Below are positions 1-9,588 of a stretch of DNA of 64,000 bases, one piece after another. Origin of the DNA: Acidovorax sp. KKS102 (GTDB taxonomy: Bacteria; Pseudomonadota; Gammaproteobacteria; Burkholderiales; Burkholderiaceae_C); NCBI RefSeq assembly GCF_000302535.1, contig NC_018708.1, positions 2,790,001-2,854,000 of the forward strand, written 5' to 3'. The stretch's first letter is position 1; every line of letters starts with the position of its first letter. Both the position numbers and the translations under genes were made by a program. A model generated the notes under the pieces. It made no database searches, was not told the origin of the DNA, and saw only the letters and a list, made by a program, of their open reading frames with translations.

Positions 1-65
1 CCGCGTTTTTCATCCTGGCGCCCTTTGCGGTGCTGGATATTCGCCCATTTGCTGTGTCCTGCCAC
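1..65 (-). CDS. YebC/PmpR-family regulator, N-terminus only
   Basis: This is the first 21 codons of a minus-strand gene that runs off the left edge. It starts with GTG at 65 and reads MAGHSKWANIQHRK, the hallmark N-terminus of YebC/PmpR (TACO1) proteins. An AAGGA ribosome-binding site lies about six bases upstream of the GTG. Members of the family act as transcription factors (PmpR) or as translation factors that relieve stalling at polyproline-type motifs. Only the N-terminal tail is visible, so subtype and length cannot be judged. A second, complete family member lies at 29432-30145. The gene is divergent from the YjgR-type ATPase, and a long palindrome occupies the shared upstream region. 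Confidence 0.85.
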   Translation of the reverse strand, partial: MAGHSKWANIQHRKGRQDEKR

Positions 66-123
66 GAGAAGTCCTTTTGTATTGATTTAATCTAGTCGGT
101 GGATTTTACTTTTTGCTGAACAC

Positions 124-287
124 AGGGAACCTCTGCACGCGTCGCGCGGAAAGTGTGCGCTGCGGGTCGGGATGGGCTGCCAGGCACAAAGCGCAGCAAT
201 AGCCGCAGCTATTGCGAGCATTTGTAACGCAGCAGACCGCCCGAGACCGCAGATGCACACGGCGCGCGACGCGTGCAGAGGTTCCCT
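124..287. repeat. MITE-like imperfect palindrome with 25-bp perfect terminal inverted repeats
   Basis: The arms 124-148 and 263-287 are perfect inverted repeats beginning AGGGAACCTCTGCACG. The complementarity continues imperfectly inward to a central hairpin GCAATAGC/GCTATTGC (196-203 and 208-215). Arms and central hairpin share the same midpoint (205.5), so the whole 164 bp is one folded unit. The trinucleotide CAC directly flanks it on both sides (121-123 and 288-290), as a 3-bp target duplication would. It carries no coding capacity and sits in the divergent promoter region of yebC and the ATPase gene. It is most likely a non-autonomous mobile element or a REP/BIME-type repeat. Confidence 0.7.
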
Positions 288-306
288 CACCCCGAGGAAA
301 CCCGAA

Positions 307-1845
307 ATGGCTGACCCCCTCCTGATTGCCAAGCACGACACCATCGAATGCCACCTGTTGCCCGGCCTGGCCAACCGGCACGGGCTTATCACCGGCGCCA
401 CCGGCACCGGCAAGACCGTGACCCTGCAAACCCTGGCCGAAAACTTCTCGCGCATTGGCGTGCCGGTGTTCATGGCCGACGTGAAGGGCGACCTCACGGG
501 CGCTAGCCAGCCCGGCAAGATTGGCGACAAGCTGGCCGCCGTGCTCAAGGAGCGCGGCCTGGATCTGCCAGAACCCTCGGCCTGCCCCACCACACTGTGG
601 GACGTGTTCGGCGAGCAGGGCCACCCGGTGCGCGCCACGGTGTCCGACATGGGCCCGCTGCTGCTGGGCCGCATGCTCAACCTGAACGAGACGCAGCTGG
701 GCGTGCTCAATCTGGTGTTCAAGATAGCCGACGACAACGGCCTGCTGCTGCTGGACCTGAAAGACCTGCGCGCCATGCTGCAGTACGTGGGTGACAACAG
801 CAAGGAGTTCACCACCGAGTACGGCAACGTCAGCGCCGCCAGCGTGGGCGCCATCCAGCGCGGCCTGCTGCAGATCGAGCAGCAAGGCGGCGACAAGTTC
901 TTTGGCGAGCCCATGCTCAACATCCAGGACTTCATGCAGACCGTGGACGGCCACGGCGTGGTCAACATCCTGGCGGCGGACAAGCTCATGAACTCACCGC
1001 GCCTGTACGCCACATTCCTCTTGTGGATGCTGTCCGAGCTGTTCGAGCAACTGCCCGAAATCGGCGACCCCGAGCAGCCCAAGCTGGTGTTCTTCTTCGA
1101 CGAGGCCCACCTGCTGTTCAACGAAGCGCCCAAGGTGCTCATCGAGCGCATTGAGTTGGTGGTGCGCCTGGTGCGTTCCAAGGGCGTGGGCGTGTACTTC
1201 GTCACCCAGAACCCGCTCGACATCCCCGACAGCGTGCTGGCCCAACTGGGCAACCGCGTGCAGCACGCGCTGCGCGCCTTCACCCCGCGCGACCAGAAGG
1301 CCGTGAAGGCGACGGCCACCACCATGCGGCAAAAGCCGGGGCTGGACATCGAGACTGCCATCACCGAGCTGGCCGTGGGCGAGGCGCTGGTGAGCTTTCT
1401 GGACGCCAAGGGCCGCCCCAGCGTGACCGAGCGTGTGTTTGTGCTGCCACCCGGCAGCCAGCTGGGCCCCATCACCCCGCAGCAGCGTCAGGCGCTGATG
1501 GCCAGCTCGCTGGTGGCGGGTGTATACGAAAAAATGGTAGACCGCGAGTCCGCCTACGAAAAACTCAAGGGCCGCGCAGCTGAAGCCGGCACGCAGGCAG
1601 GCAATGCAGCGGGCGGTGGCAACGGCAAGGTGACCGCCGGCACGCCCGCTGAAGAAGGCGGCGGCCTGCTGGGCGGGCTGAACGATGTGCTGTTTGGTAG
1701 CACCGGCCCACGCGGCGGCAAACGCGATGGCTTGGCGCAGACCATGGCCAAGTCCGCCGTGCGCACCATGGGCACCACGATTGGCAAGGAGATTTTGCGG
1801 GGTGTGCTGGGCGGCATCTTTGGCGGGGGCAGCAAGCGCCGTTGA
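307..1845 (+). CDS. YjgR-type (DUF853/HerA-like) P-loop ATPase
   Basis: This 512-residue protein belongs to the DUF853/YjgR family of HerA-FtsK-like ATPases of unknown cellular role. The Walker A motif GATGTGKT is at residues 30-37, and a hydrophobic Walker B strand ending in DEAH lies near 260-268. The C-terminal 70 residues are rich in Gly and end in a basic, Gly-rich tail, as in E. coli YjgR. I start it at the ATG at 307, preceded by GAGGAA. The frame is open back to 172, but that extension would be translated palindrome sequence and is not family-like. It stands alone, with 184 bp to the next gene. Confidence 0.85.
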   Translation: MADPLLIAKHDTIECHLLPGLANRHGLITGATGTGKTVTLQTLAENFSRIGVPVFMADVKGDLTGASQPGKIGDKLAAVLKERGLDLPEPSACPTTLWDVFGEQGHPVRATVSDMGPLLLGRMLNLNETQLGVLNLVFKIADDNGLLLLDLKDLRAMLQYVGDNSKEFTTEYGNVSAASVGAIQRGLLQIEQQGGDKFFGEPMLNIQDFMQTVDGHGVVNILAADKLMNSPRLYATFLLWMLSELFEQLPEIGDPEQPKLVFFFDEAHLLFNEAPKVLIERIELVVRLVRSKGVGVYFVTQNPLDIPDSVLAQLGNRVQHALRAFTPRDQKAVKATATTMRQKPGLDIETAITELAVGEALVSFLDAKGRPSVTERVFVLPPGSQLGPITPQQRQALMASSLVAGVYEKMVDRESAYEKLKGRAAEAGTQAGNAAGGGNGKVTAGTPAEEGGGLLGGLNDVLFGSTGPRGGKRDGLAQTMAKSAVRTMGTTIGKEILRGVLGGIFGGGSKRR

Positions 1846-2029
1846 CTCCGTTGGTATGGCACCCGGCCTCATCGACCGGCGCCTCTTCCGCCCCCTGCGG
1901 CTTGCCTCTCTTGCAAAAGCGCATCACATGGCGCCTGTGACGGTTTGACGACACCCTGCAAGTCGTCACAAATCAGTCACATGGCTGCCGTGAAATCGCC
2001 ATACATAACAACAAAAAGAAGGAGGGACG

Positions 2030-2845
2030 ATGACACGCATTGAAAACGTTCTGCTGCGCTGGGGCGGCAAGGTCATGCTGCTGGCGATTGGGGTGTGGGT
2101 GGCAGCCATCCTCGGCATCTTTGTAGGCGCCTGGCGCCTGCGCTGGCCCTGGGTCCTGTACTTCATTGCCACCGTGATATTCACGGCGCTGGTGATCCAG
2201 TGGACCAACGCCGTGCGCCAGCGTTACATCCGCGAGGCTCCCCTGCCCCGCTTTCTGCAGCGCAAGCTGCGCGAGACCTACCCCCATCTGAGCACCCGAG
2301 ACTGTGAGCTGGTCGAACGCGGCCTGCGCCAGTTCTTCATGGCCTGCCTGCGCAGCAACCAGCAGTTTGTGGCCATGCCCTCCAAGGCGGTCGATGCGCT
2401 GTGGCACGAATTCATCCTGCACACGCAGGCGTACAAGCTGTGGTGCCAGAACGCGCTGGGTTTCTTTTTGCACCACACACCCGCCGAGGCGCTGGGCCAC
2501 AAGGCGCGCCACAACGACGGCCTGCGCCGCTGCTGGTACTGGGTGTGCAAGGAAGAATCCATCGACCCCAAGACGCCCAGCCGCCTGCCCCTGCTTTTTG
2601 CGCTGGACGCCAAGTTCGCCATTGCCGGGGGCTTCACCTACGTGCCCGACTGCTCCGACATTGCCCGCAAGAGCGACGCGGGCGGCAGCGGCAGCGGCGA
2701 CAGCTACTGCGGCACCAGTTTTTCGGACGGCAGCTACAGCGGCAGCTCGGGCGACTTTGGTGGCGCCGAGAGTTCGGATGCCGGCAGTGACGGCGGCGGG
2801 GATGGCGGGGGCGATGGGGGCGGTTGTGGCGGCGGCGGGGACTGA
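2030..2845 (+). CDS. membrane protein with glycine/serine-rich C-terminal tail, unknown function
   Basis: This is a 271-residue protein that I do not assign to a named family. Two hydrophobic segments (about residues 15-34 and 39-59) suggest an N-terminal membrane hairpin. The middle soluble part contains a W-H-E-F-I-L-H-T stretch that resembles the WHxHxL signature of glycine-rich-domain-like proteins, a weak lead only. From about residue 220 the chain is almost pure Gly, Ser and Asp with a few Cys, ending in GGGCGGGGD. Such tails often belong to surface or secreted proteins. A strong GGAGG ribosome-binding site precedes the ATG. The gene is monocistronic and followed by a dispersed repeat. 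Confidence 0.7.
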   Translation: MTRIENVLLRWGGKVMLLAIGVWVAAILGIFVGAWRLRWPWVLYFIATVIFTALVIQWTNAVRQRYIREAPLPRFLQRKLRETYPHLSTRDCELVERGLRQFFMACLRSNQQFVAMPSKAVDALWHEFILHTQAYKLWCQNALGFFLHHTPAEALGHKARHNDGLRRCWYWVCKEESIDPKTPSRLPLLFALDAKFAIAGGFTYVPDCSDIARKSDAGGSGSGDSYCGTSFSDGSYSGSSGDFGGAESSDAGSDGGGDGGGDGGGCGGGGD

Positions 2846-2897
2846 GCACCTGATCTACCGACCCCAACGGTGGCCCACCGCCAGCCCATTCACTCTC

Positions 2898-2948
2898 TTT
2901 TTGATAGCTATCCGGGCATGCTGCACTAGCGCATGCAGCCAAAATGGC
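2898..2948 (+). repeat. dispersed 45-60 bp repeat, copy 1 (intergenic)
   Basis: The copy reads TTTTTGATAGCTATCC and then a GCATGC/CACTAGCGCATGC hairpin, ending in the AAAATGG block. It lies between the glycine-rich protein gene and the crotonase gene. At least seven other copies are recognisable in this window (7.7, 15.3, 31.6, 36.0, 41.0, 55.7 and 56.7 kb). Strand is given by the TTTGATAGCT orientation. Confidence 0.7.
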
Positions 2949-3014
2949 CTGAAATCACGCCCAGTCACCCAGGCGACGACCGGGCCTGCGCCCACCGGTC
3001 TACAGTGGCACCCC

Positions 3015-3857
3015 ATGAACACCCTCACCTGCTTTTCCCTCAGCATCACTGACCACGTGGCCCACTTGGTTCTGAACAAACCCGAGGCCATGAACACCAT
3101 GCACCCCACCTTCTGGCGCGAGCTGGACGCGGTGCTGGCCCGGCTGCACCAGGCGGGCGAGGCGCGGGCGCTGGTCATCAGCAGCACCGGCAAACATTTC
3201 AGCGCGGGCATGGCGCTGGAGACCTTTGGCGGCGCCATCACCATGGACGACCAGAGCCCCGAGGGCCGGGCCGCCATCTTCGACCTGCTGACCGACATGC
3301 AGGCCACCTTCACCCGCATCGACAACCTGCGCATTCCGGTGATCATGGCCATCCATGGCGGCTGCATCGGCGGCGCGGTAGACATGGTCACGGCGGGCTG
3401 CATCCGCTACGCCACGCAGGATGCGTTCTTCTGTATCCAGGAGATCAACATCGGCATGGTGGCCGACGTGGGCACGCTACAGCGCCTGCCCAAGCTCATC
3501 CCGCTGGGCGTGGTCAAGGAGCTGGCCTACACCGGCCGCCGCCTGAGCGCGGCCAAGGCGCAGGACTACGGCCTGGTCAACGAGGTGTTCGACACGCAAG
3601 AGGCCATGCTGGCTGCCGCGCTGCAGTGCGCCAAAGAGATCGCATCCAAACCCCCGGTGGCCATCTGGGGCACCAAGCAGGCCGTGAACTACGCGCGCGA
3701 CCACAGCGTGGAAGACAGCCTGCGCCAGATGGGCTGGCTGCAGGGCGCCATCTGGAGCAACCAGCATGTGCGCGAATCGGTCACGGCCATGAAGCAAAAG
3801 CGCGCGGGCGAGTTCCCGGCACTCACACCGCTGCAGCGGTTCAGCGAACTGGGTTGA
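3015..3857 (+). CDS. crotonase family, dienoyl-CoA isomerase-like
   Basis: This 280-residue enoyl-CoA hydratase/isomerase superfamily protein most resembles delta(3,5)-delta(2,4)-dienoyl-CoA isomerase (ECH1), which shifts double bonds during beta-oxidation of unsaturated fatty acids. The three acidic residues of the rat enzyme active site appear conserved with the right spacing: Asp123 (AVDMV), Glu143 (QEINIG) and Asp151 (VADVGTLQRLPK). The oxyanion-hole segments are near 60-67 (KHFSAGMA) and 114-120 (HGGCIGG). The ATG at 3015 is chosen because the homologous fold begins there; the frame is open further upstream through the preceding gene. It is convergent with the next gene and has no pathway neighbour. 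Confidence 0.82.
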   Translation: MNTLTCFSLSITDHVAHLVLNKPEAMNTMHPTFWRELDAVLARLHQAGEARALVISSTGKHFSAGMALETFGGAITMDDQSPEGRAAIFDLLTDMQATFTRIDNLRIPVIMAIHGGCIGGAVDMVTAGCIRYATQDAFFCIQEINIGMVADVGTLQRLPKLIPLGVVKELAYTGRRLSAAKAQDYGLVNEVFDTQEAMLAAALQCAKEIASKPPVAIWGTKQAVNYARDHSVEDSLRQMGWLQGAIWSNQHVRESVTAMKQKRAGEFPALTPLQRFSELG

Positions 3858-3910
3858 TGCGCTGAACAAGCACTGGCAGGCGCCGCCGCAGGCGAATCAC
3901 GGTGGTCCCA

Positions 3911-5359
3911 TCAACCCGCAGCGCGCGGCTGGTTCGGCAACGGAGCATCTGCCGGGATGGGGCAGATATAAGGTTGGCCACCTCGGCGCTCCAGCAATTC
4001 GGCCTTGGCCTGCCCGATCAGCTCCGGCTGCTCCAGCAACACAATCGCCGTGGCGGCCAGGATTTGCGCTGCGTGCACCATGCCCGCGTGTGCCAGCCCG
4101 GACTGCCCTTGCGACACCATCTGCCATGAATGCAACGGCGTGCCGAAGGCGTAGCAGGCCACCCAGGCCTGCACGGTGGGGGTGATCCAGCTCACGTCCG
4201 CCACGTCGGTTGAGCCGAACAGGGTTTCCTCGACGGCAGGGTCGTAGGGCGCGATGCCTTCGAAGATCGCCGGCACCTTGCCCCGCAGCACACTGGCCAG
4301 CGGGCGGCTGACCTGCTCGACATCGGCAGCGTCCAGCGTCGCCTGAAAATCCCCCGCCAGCTTGTGCTGCGCGGCATCGACCTTCAGCTGCCCCAGTGCC
4401 TGCATCTGCGCGTACATCACCTGGTTCAGCGTGCGGTTTTGCAGCAGGTTGGAGCAGGCCTTGTCGAACACGATTTCGACACGGCAATCCGTCATCAACG
4501 CAGCACCACGCGCCACGTTTTGCACACGCTCGTACAGCTCGGCGGCATCGCGGTTGTTGCGTGCGCGGATCAGGTACAGCACCTCGGCGCGCGCCTGCAC
4601 CACGTTGGGTGAGAACCCGCCCGAGTCGGTGACCGCATAGTGGACCCGCGCATCCGCAGGCATGTGCTCGCGCAGGTAGTTCACACCGACATTCATCAAC
4701 TCCACTGCATCCAGGGCACTGCGGCCCAGGTGCGGCGAGTGGGCCGCGTGCGAGGCGCGCCCGTGAAAGACAAAACGCGCCTGCACATTGGCCAGCGTGG
4801 CCTGGCTCAGCACCCCGGTAAAGCTGCCCGGGTGCCACGTCAGCGCCGTGTCCACATCATCGAAGACCCCTGCGCGTGCCATGAAGGTCTTGCCCGAGCC
4901 ACCTTCTTCGGCCGGGCAGCCGTAGAACCGCACGCGCGCCTGCTGGCCCGAGCGGCGCAGGTGCTCTTGCAACGCAATGACGGCAAAGTGCGCCGCGGTG
5001 CCCAGCAGATGGTGGCCGCAGCCGTGCCCGGCCAGGCCGGGGCTGTCCACGGACGGCTGGCACACCAGCGCACCGCTTTGCTGGTTGAGGCCCGAGAGCG
5101 CGTCGTACTCGCCCAGAAAGGCCAGTACCGGGCCTTCGTCGCCCCACTCCGCCATGAAGGCGGTGGAGATACCGGCCACGTCGCGCGTGATCCGAAAGCC
5201 CGCTGCGGCCAGCCCGTCGATGTGCAGCTGGGCAGACCCGCGCTCGGCGTAGCGCAGCTCGGCCAGGGACCACACTCTGTCGGCCAGCCCCGTCATCCGG
5301 GGCGTCTCACGGTCAAAAAAATCCTGCAGATCCTGAATCGATTGCACGGCAGCAGTCAT
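3911..5359 (-). CDS. M20-family amidohydrolase, AbgB-like
   Basis: This 482-residue enzyme is of the M20D metallopeptidase type and most resembles AbgB, a subunit of p-aminobenzoyl-glutamate hydrolase, and related aminoacylases. A metal-binding stretch GHGCGHH is visible near residues 110-120, and a PAEEGGSGKTFM segment follows, as in AbgB. No AbgA partner is nearby. The gene lies 11 bp downstream of a Bug-type binding protein on the same strand, which suggests that the receptor supplies an N-acylated or amide substrate. The facing LysR gene at 6631 is the likely regulator. The substrate is not predictable from sequence alone. Confidence 0.85.
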   Translation of the reverse strand: MTAAVQSIQDLQDFFDRETPRMTGLADRVWSLAELRYAERGSAQLHIDGLAAAGFRITRDVAGISTAFMAEWGDEGPVLAFLGEYDALSGLNQQSGALVCQPSVDSPGLAGHGCGHHLLGTAAHFAVIALQEHLRRSGQQARVRFYGCPAEEGGSGKTFMARAGVFDDVDTALTWHPGSFTGVLSQATLANVQARFVFHGRASHAAHSPHLGRSALDAVELMNVGVNYLREHMPADARVHYAVTDSGGFSPNVVQARAEVLYLIRARNNRDAAELYERVQNVARGAALMTDCRVEIVFDKACSNLLQNRTLNQVMYAQMQALGQLKVDAAQHKLAGDFQATLDAADVEQVSRPLASVLRGKVPAIFEGIAPYDPAVEETLFGSTDVADVSWITPTVQAWVACYAFGTPLHSWQMVSQGQSGLAHAGMVHAAQILAATAIVLLEQPELIGQAKAELLERRGGQPYICPIPADAPLPNQPRAAG

Positions 5360-5370
5360 CGCACCGCCCC

Positions 5371-6381
5371 TTATTCAGGCTTCACGCCCAGCTTGTCCAG
5401 CAGCGCCTTGTTGCGCTGGAGGTCAGCGGCGATCTGCGATGCAAATTTGCTCTGGTCCATCTCCACCGCTGTCGCACCCATGGTCTTGAGGCGGCCTTGC
5501 ACATCGGGCGAACGCAAGGCGCTGACGGCCGCGTCCTGCAGCCGCTTGATGATGGGCGCAGGAGTACCCGCAGGCACAACCAACCCGAACCAGCTCATCC
5601 CCAGCTCATTGAGGTCGGCGTGGCCCAGCTCCTTGAAGGTAGGCACATCCGGCAGCTCGGACACGCGGCGGTCGGCGGCCAGCACCATGGGCACCAGCTT
5701 GCCGCCCTTGATGTGCGGCATGGCCGAGGGCAGCTGGTCTGCCATCACCTGCACCATGCCTGCCAGGGCATCGTTGAGCGCGGGGCCGTTGCCACGGTAG
5801 GGAACGATCTGGATATCGGTCTTCAAGGTCTCGTTGAACGACGCCATCATGAGGTGGCCCAGCGTTCCGAGGCCGGGCACGCCCACGCTGTAGTCGCCGG
5901 GCTTGGCTTTAACCTTGGCCATGAAGCCCTGGAAGTCCTTGACGCCCATGCTAGGGTGCACCATGTAGACCGAGGGCACGGTCACGAGCTTGACCACCGG
6001 TACCAGCTTGCCCTCCAGCTTGGCAGCGCGGGTGAAGATGGAAGGGTTGACCGTGGCCGTGCTCACCGTGGCCATGCCGATGGTGTAGCCGTCGGGCGCA
6101 GACTGGGCGATGGTCTCGGTGCCCAGCAGGCCGCCAGCACCCGCCTTGTTGTCCACCACCACCGATTGCCCCAGGCTGGCGCGCATGCCCTCGGCCACCA
6201 CGCGGGCCACGATGTCGGTGGAGCCACCGGGGGCAAACGGCACGATCAGCTTCACAGGCTTGCTCGGGTAGTTGTCTGCAGCCTGCGCTGCCGGGGCTGC
6301 CACCAGCAGGGCGCAGGCAGCTGCGGCGCACAGTGTGGACACAACGGTCCGCCGTGCCAGAAACGAAGTCATTGTGGACAT
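5371..6381 (-). CDS. Bug/TctC-family tripartite tricarboxylate transporter receptor
   Basis: This 336-residue periplasmic binding protein has an N-terminal signal peptide (basic ARRT, hydrophobic core, then AQAA) and the conserved Bug opening YPSKPVKLIVPFAPGGSTD. The family binds carboxylates and related small anions for TctAB-type symporters or for sensing. No tctA or tctB gene is in the window. It is the promoter-proximal gene of a two-gene unit with the AbgB-like amidohydrolase. An alternative start lies at 6372 (MTSF). Divergent from the LysR gene. Confidence 0.9.
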   Translation of the reverse strand: MSTMTSFLARRTVVSTLCAAAACALLVAAPAAQAADNYPSKPVKLIVPFAPGGSTDIVARVVAEGMRASLGQSVVVDNKAGAGGLLGTETIAQSAPDGYTIGMATVSTATVNPSIFTRAAKLEGKLVPVVKLVTVPSVYMVHPSMGVKDFQGFMAKVKAKPGDYSVGVPGLGTLGHLMMASFNETLKTDIQIVPYRGNGPALNDALAGMVQVMADQLPSAMPHIKGGKLVPMVLAADRRVSELPDVPTFKELGHADLNELGMSWFGLVVPAGTPAPIIKRLQDAAVSALRSPDVQGRLKTMGATAVEMDQSKFASQIAADLQRNKALLDKLGVKPE

Positions 6382-6630
6382 GGGTAGCGCTTTCGTGAAT
6401 GGATGGATGGGTCTGGATCAGCGGGAAGGGCACGGTGCGCAGGGCCACCGGGCATGCCTGCTACTGACATCGACTATAGGAATTTCAGACTCTCTGCAGG
6501 TCGCGGTATTCTTCGAAAGGTATAAGCCTTGTCGATAGCTCCGACGGGATAGCAACCATCGCAGTGGCGAGTCACGCTGCTGCCGGATCTCTATCGCTTC
6601 TCCTTATTTGCCAGTCTGGACAGGAGCCCC
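6382..6630. promoter_or_regulatory. divergent promoter region between Bug receptor and LysR gene
   Basis: This 249-bp spacer separates divergent genes of a typical LysR layout and should hold both promoters and the LysR site. The segment around 6465-6545 is clearly richer in A+T than the rest and contains the related elements TCGACTATAG and GTCGATAGC. I cannot fix -10/-35 boxes or the exact operator from reading alone. Confidence 0.4.
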
Positions 6631-7605
6631 ATGGCCCTCTCAACCCCACCCACCGATTCCGACAACCTGGACGACCCCGCGCCCCCGCAAGGGCAGGTGC
6701 TCTATGCCCGCCTGGCCCGCCACGCGCGCCTGCGCCAGTTTCAGCTGCTGGTGGCGCTGCAGCAGTGCGGCTCCGTCCTGCAGGCCGCCGCTTCACTGCA
6801 CATGAGCCAGTCCGCCGCCACGCAGGCGCTGGCAGAGATGGAGCGCATCCTGGGCGTGCGCCTCTTCGAGCGCCATGCGCGGGGCATCCGGCCCACGCTG
6901 GCGGGCCAGACGCTGGTAGACACAGCCCGCGGAGTGCTCGCCGCGCTGGAGGAAGCGGCAGAGTCGCTGGCCGCCATCCGGCGCGGCGCTGCCGCTGCAC
7001 TGCGCCTGGGCGCCACCCCCGCGGCCACGCAGGCCATCCTGTCGCCCTTGCTCGCAGAGTTCTACAAAACCCAGCCCCGGGTGCACATCGACGTCCAGGA
7101 GGACTCAAGCCAACGGCTGCTGCCGCTCTTGCTCAACGGCGGGCTCGACGCGGTGTTCTGCCGCGAGCCGGTGCTGCTGCCAGCGTCGTACGTTTTCAAG
7201 CCGCTGCAGCCCGATGAGCCGGTGATCATGGCCAGCACCCGCCATCCCCTGGCCAAGCGCCGGGGCATCGCGCTCTCGGCGCTCAAGGATTCACGCTGGG
7301 TGCTGCCCACCGCCACCATCGCCGTGCGCGAGATCTTCGAGCGTGAAGTGCTGGCGGCCCTGCCCGATGCGCTGCAGTTCCCGGTGTCGACCGTCTCGCT
7401 CCCCGTGTTCGCCAGCCTGCTGAACCAGCCCGATGCCGTGGCGCTGGTCCCCCAGAGCATTGCGCCCGTGCTGCCGTCGGGCGCGCAGCTGTGCCAGCTG
7501 GATGTGCAGCTGAGCAGCCCCCTCCCCCCGTTGGGCGTGGTGCACCGGCGCGAGCAAATACCCGCCATGCTGATCCGGATGCTCAAAAACTGGCGCAACA
7601 AGTAG
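6631..7605 (+). CDS. LysR-family transcriptional regulator
   Basis: This 324-residue protein has an N-terminal winged helix-turn-helix at about residues 32-90 (LRQFQLLVALQQCGSVLQAA, then MSQSAATQALAEME) and a co-inducer-binding domain after about residue 110. The first 25 residues are a Pro-rich extension not usual for the family. The ATG is preceded by an AGGAG ribosome-binding site. It faces the Bug receptor/AbgB-like amidohydrolase pair and probably controls it in response to the imported compound; this is inferred from position only. Confidence 0.9.
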   Translation: MALSTPPTDSDNLDDPAPPQGQVLYARLARHARLRQFQLLVALQQCGSVLQAAASLHMSQSAATQALAEMERILGVRLFERHARGIRPTLAGQTLVDTARGVLAALEEAAESLAAIRRGAAAALRLGATPAATQAILSPLLAEFYKTQPRVHIDVQEDSSQRLLPLLLNGGLDAVFCREPVLLPASYVFKPLQPDEPVIMASTRHPLAKRRGIALSALKDSRWVLPTATIAVREIFEREVLAALPDALQFPVSTVSLPVFASLLNQPDAVALVPQSIAPVLPSGAQLCQLDVQLSSPLPPLGVVHRREQIPAMLIRMLKNWRNK

Positions 7606-7685
7606 CGCGATGGCCAAGCCCCACACATGCCGTGCCGTTACCTACCGTCGCAGGCAGGGCTGCGCAGCTCTGCCATCACTACGCA

Positions 7686-7736
7686 TTTGATAGCAAATAT
7701 CACCCAACCATCAAGCGGTAGCGGCCATTTTTATGC
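7686..7736 (+). repeat. dispersed 45-60 bp repeat, copy 2 (intergenic, diverged)
   Basis: This is a diverged copy with the conserved ends TTTGATAGC and GCGGTAGCGGCCATTTTT. It sits between the LysR gene and the dehydratase gene. Confidence 0.6.
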
Positions 7737-7806
7737 CAACAATCTGCTTGACGGGCTATCATGTACCCACCAGGGGCAGGCTGCGCCCCGCAGCGAGGAC
7801 ACCGCT

Positions 7807-8781
7807 ATGACCGAGCACACCGCTCCCCCACCCACCTACGACGATGTGGCCGCTGCCGCGCACCGGCTCAAGGGCATGGCGCACCGCACGCCCGTGCTGC
7901 GCTCCAGCACTGCCGACGAGCGGCTGGGCGCGCAGCTGTTCTTCAAGTGCGAGAACCTGCAGCGCACCGGCGCTTTCAAGTTCCGGGGCGCGTTCAACAC
8001 CCTGGCCCAGTTCACCGACGAGCAGCGCGAACGCGGTGTGCTCGCCTTCTCGGCGGGCAACCACGCGCAGGCCATTGCACTGTCCGCCCGGCTGCTGGAC
8101 ATGCCTGCCGCCATCGTCATGCCCGAGGACGCCCCCGCCTCCAAGATGGCTGCCACGCGCGACTATGGCGCCCAGGTCGTCACCTACAACCGCTACACCG
8201 AAGACCGCGAGGCCATCAGCCGCCGCCTGGCGCTGGAGCGCGGCATGACGCTGGTGCCCCCGTTCGACCACCCCCATGTCATCGCCGGTCAAGGCACGGC
8301 GGCCAAAGAGCTTTTTGAAGAAGTGCCCGACCTGGACTACTTGTTCGTCTGCGTCGGCGGCGGTGGCCTGCTGGCCGGCAGCCTGCTCGCCGCCGAGGCC
8401 CTGGCGCCGCAATGCCGGGTGGTGGGTGTGGAGCCCGCAGCGGGCAACGACGGCCAGCAGTCGTTCAAAGCCGGGCATGTGGTGCAGATCCCCACGCCCC
8501 ACACCATTGCCGACGGCGCACAAACCCAGGCGCTGGGCCAGCTCACCTTCCCCATCATCCAGCGCCTGGCCGACGACATGGTCACCGCCACCGACGAGCA
8601 ACTGGTCGAGTCCCTGCGCTTTTTTGCCGAGCGTATGAAGATCGTGGTTGAGCCCACAGGCGCCCTGGCCTTCGCTGGGGCCCAGCACGGCAACGTGGAC
8701 ATCCATGGCGCGCGCGTCGGCGTCCTCATCAGCGGCGGCAACGTCGATCTGTCGCGGCTGGCACGGTTTCTGGCAGACTAG
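7807..8781 (+). CDS. PLP-dependent threonine/serine-type dehydratase
   Basis: This 324-residue fold-type II PLP enzyme resembles threonine dehydratase, serine racemase and threo-3-hydroxyaspartate dehydratase. The Schiff-base lysine is Lys58 ([10 protein letters not shown]), the [10 protein letters not shown] substrate loop follows near residue 79, the phosphate-binding GGGG loop is at about 182-186, and a C-terminal SGGNVD closes the cofactor site. It lacks a C-terminal ACT regulatory domain, so it is the short, catabolic or racemase type rather than biosynthetic IlvA. The upstream frame is open to 7627, but it crosses a dispersed repeat, so the ATG at 7807 is preferred. Substrate preference cannot be settled. 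Confidence 0.85.
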   Translation: MTEHTAPPPTYDDVAAAAHRLKGMAHRTPVLRSSTADERLGAQLFFKCENLQRTGAFKFRGAFNTLAQFTDEQRERGVLAFSAGNHAQAIALSARLLDMPAAIVMPEDAPASKMAATRDYGAQVVTYNRYTEDREAISRRLALERGMTLVPPFDHPHVIAGQGTAAKELFEEVPDLDYLFVCVGGGGLLAGSLLAAEALAPQCRVVGVEPAAGNDGQQSFKAGHVVQIPTPHTIADGAQTQALGQLTFPIIQRLADDMVTATDEQLVESLRFFAERMKIVVEPTGALAFAGAQHGNVDIHGARVGVLISGGNVDLSRLARFLAD

Positions 8782-8864
8782 CCCCCACTTTTTCAATCAC
8801 CGCGCGGCAGAGCGCGCCTGTGTTTCAGCGCAAAGGCCTCTGCCCTTCTCCTTTCAGGTTCCCC

Positions 8865-9494
<630 letters not shown>

Positions 9495-9520
9495 GCGCAC
9501 AGCGTTAGCGCCCATGCACC

Positions 9521-9559
9521 AGCCACCGCAGGGCTTGTCGCCCAGCGGTGGCTTTTTTT
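9521..9559 (+). terminator. rho-independent terminator of upp
   Basis: A perfect 9-bp stem AGCCACCGC/GCGGTGGCT is followed by a run of seven T, 26 bases after the upp stop codon. Confidence 0.85.
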
Positions 9560-9578
9560 CGTCACCGGGCCTCTCTGC

Positions 9579-9588
9579 GTTACGTAAC
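9579..9588. promoter_or_regulatory. candidate operator palindrome GTTACGTAAC
   Basis: This perfect 10-bp palindrome lies in the 234-bp leader between the upp terminator and the BMP-family gene. It could be a regulator site for the uptake operon. No regulator gene is adjacent, so the assignment is tentative. Confidence 0.3.

Noticed and set aside
172..306. An upstream extension of the YjgR-type ATPase reading frame (45 more codons)
   Set aside because: It would translate half of the palindromic repeat and has no family likeness; the ATG at 307 with GAGGAA upstream begins the conserved sequence.
106..1475. Long minus-strand frames opposite the YjgR-type ATPase
   Set aside because: Their translations are Ser/Arg- or His/Gln-rich shadows with no domain; the + strand frame carries the P-loop motifs.
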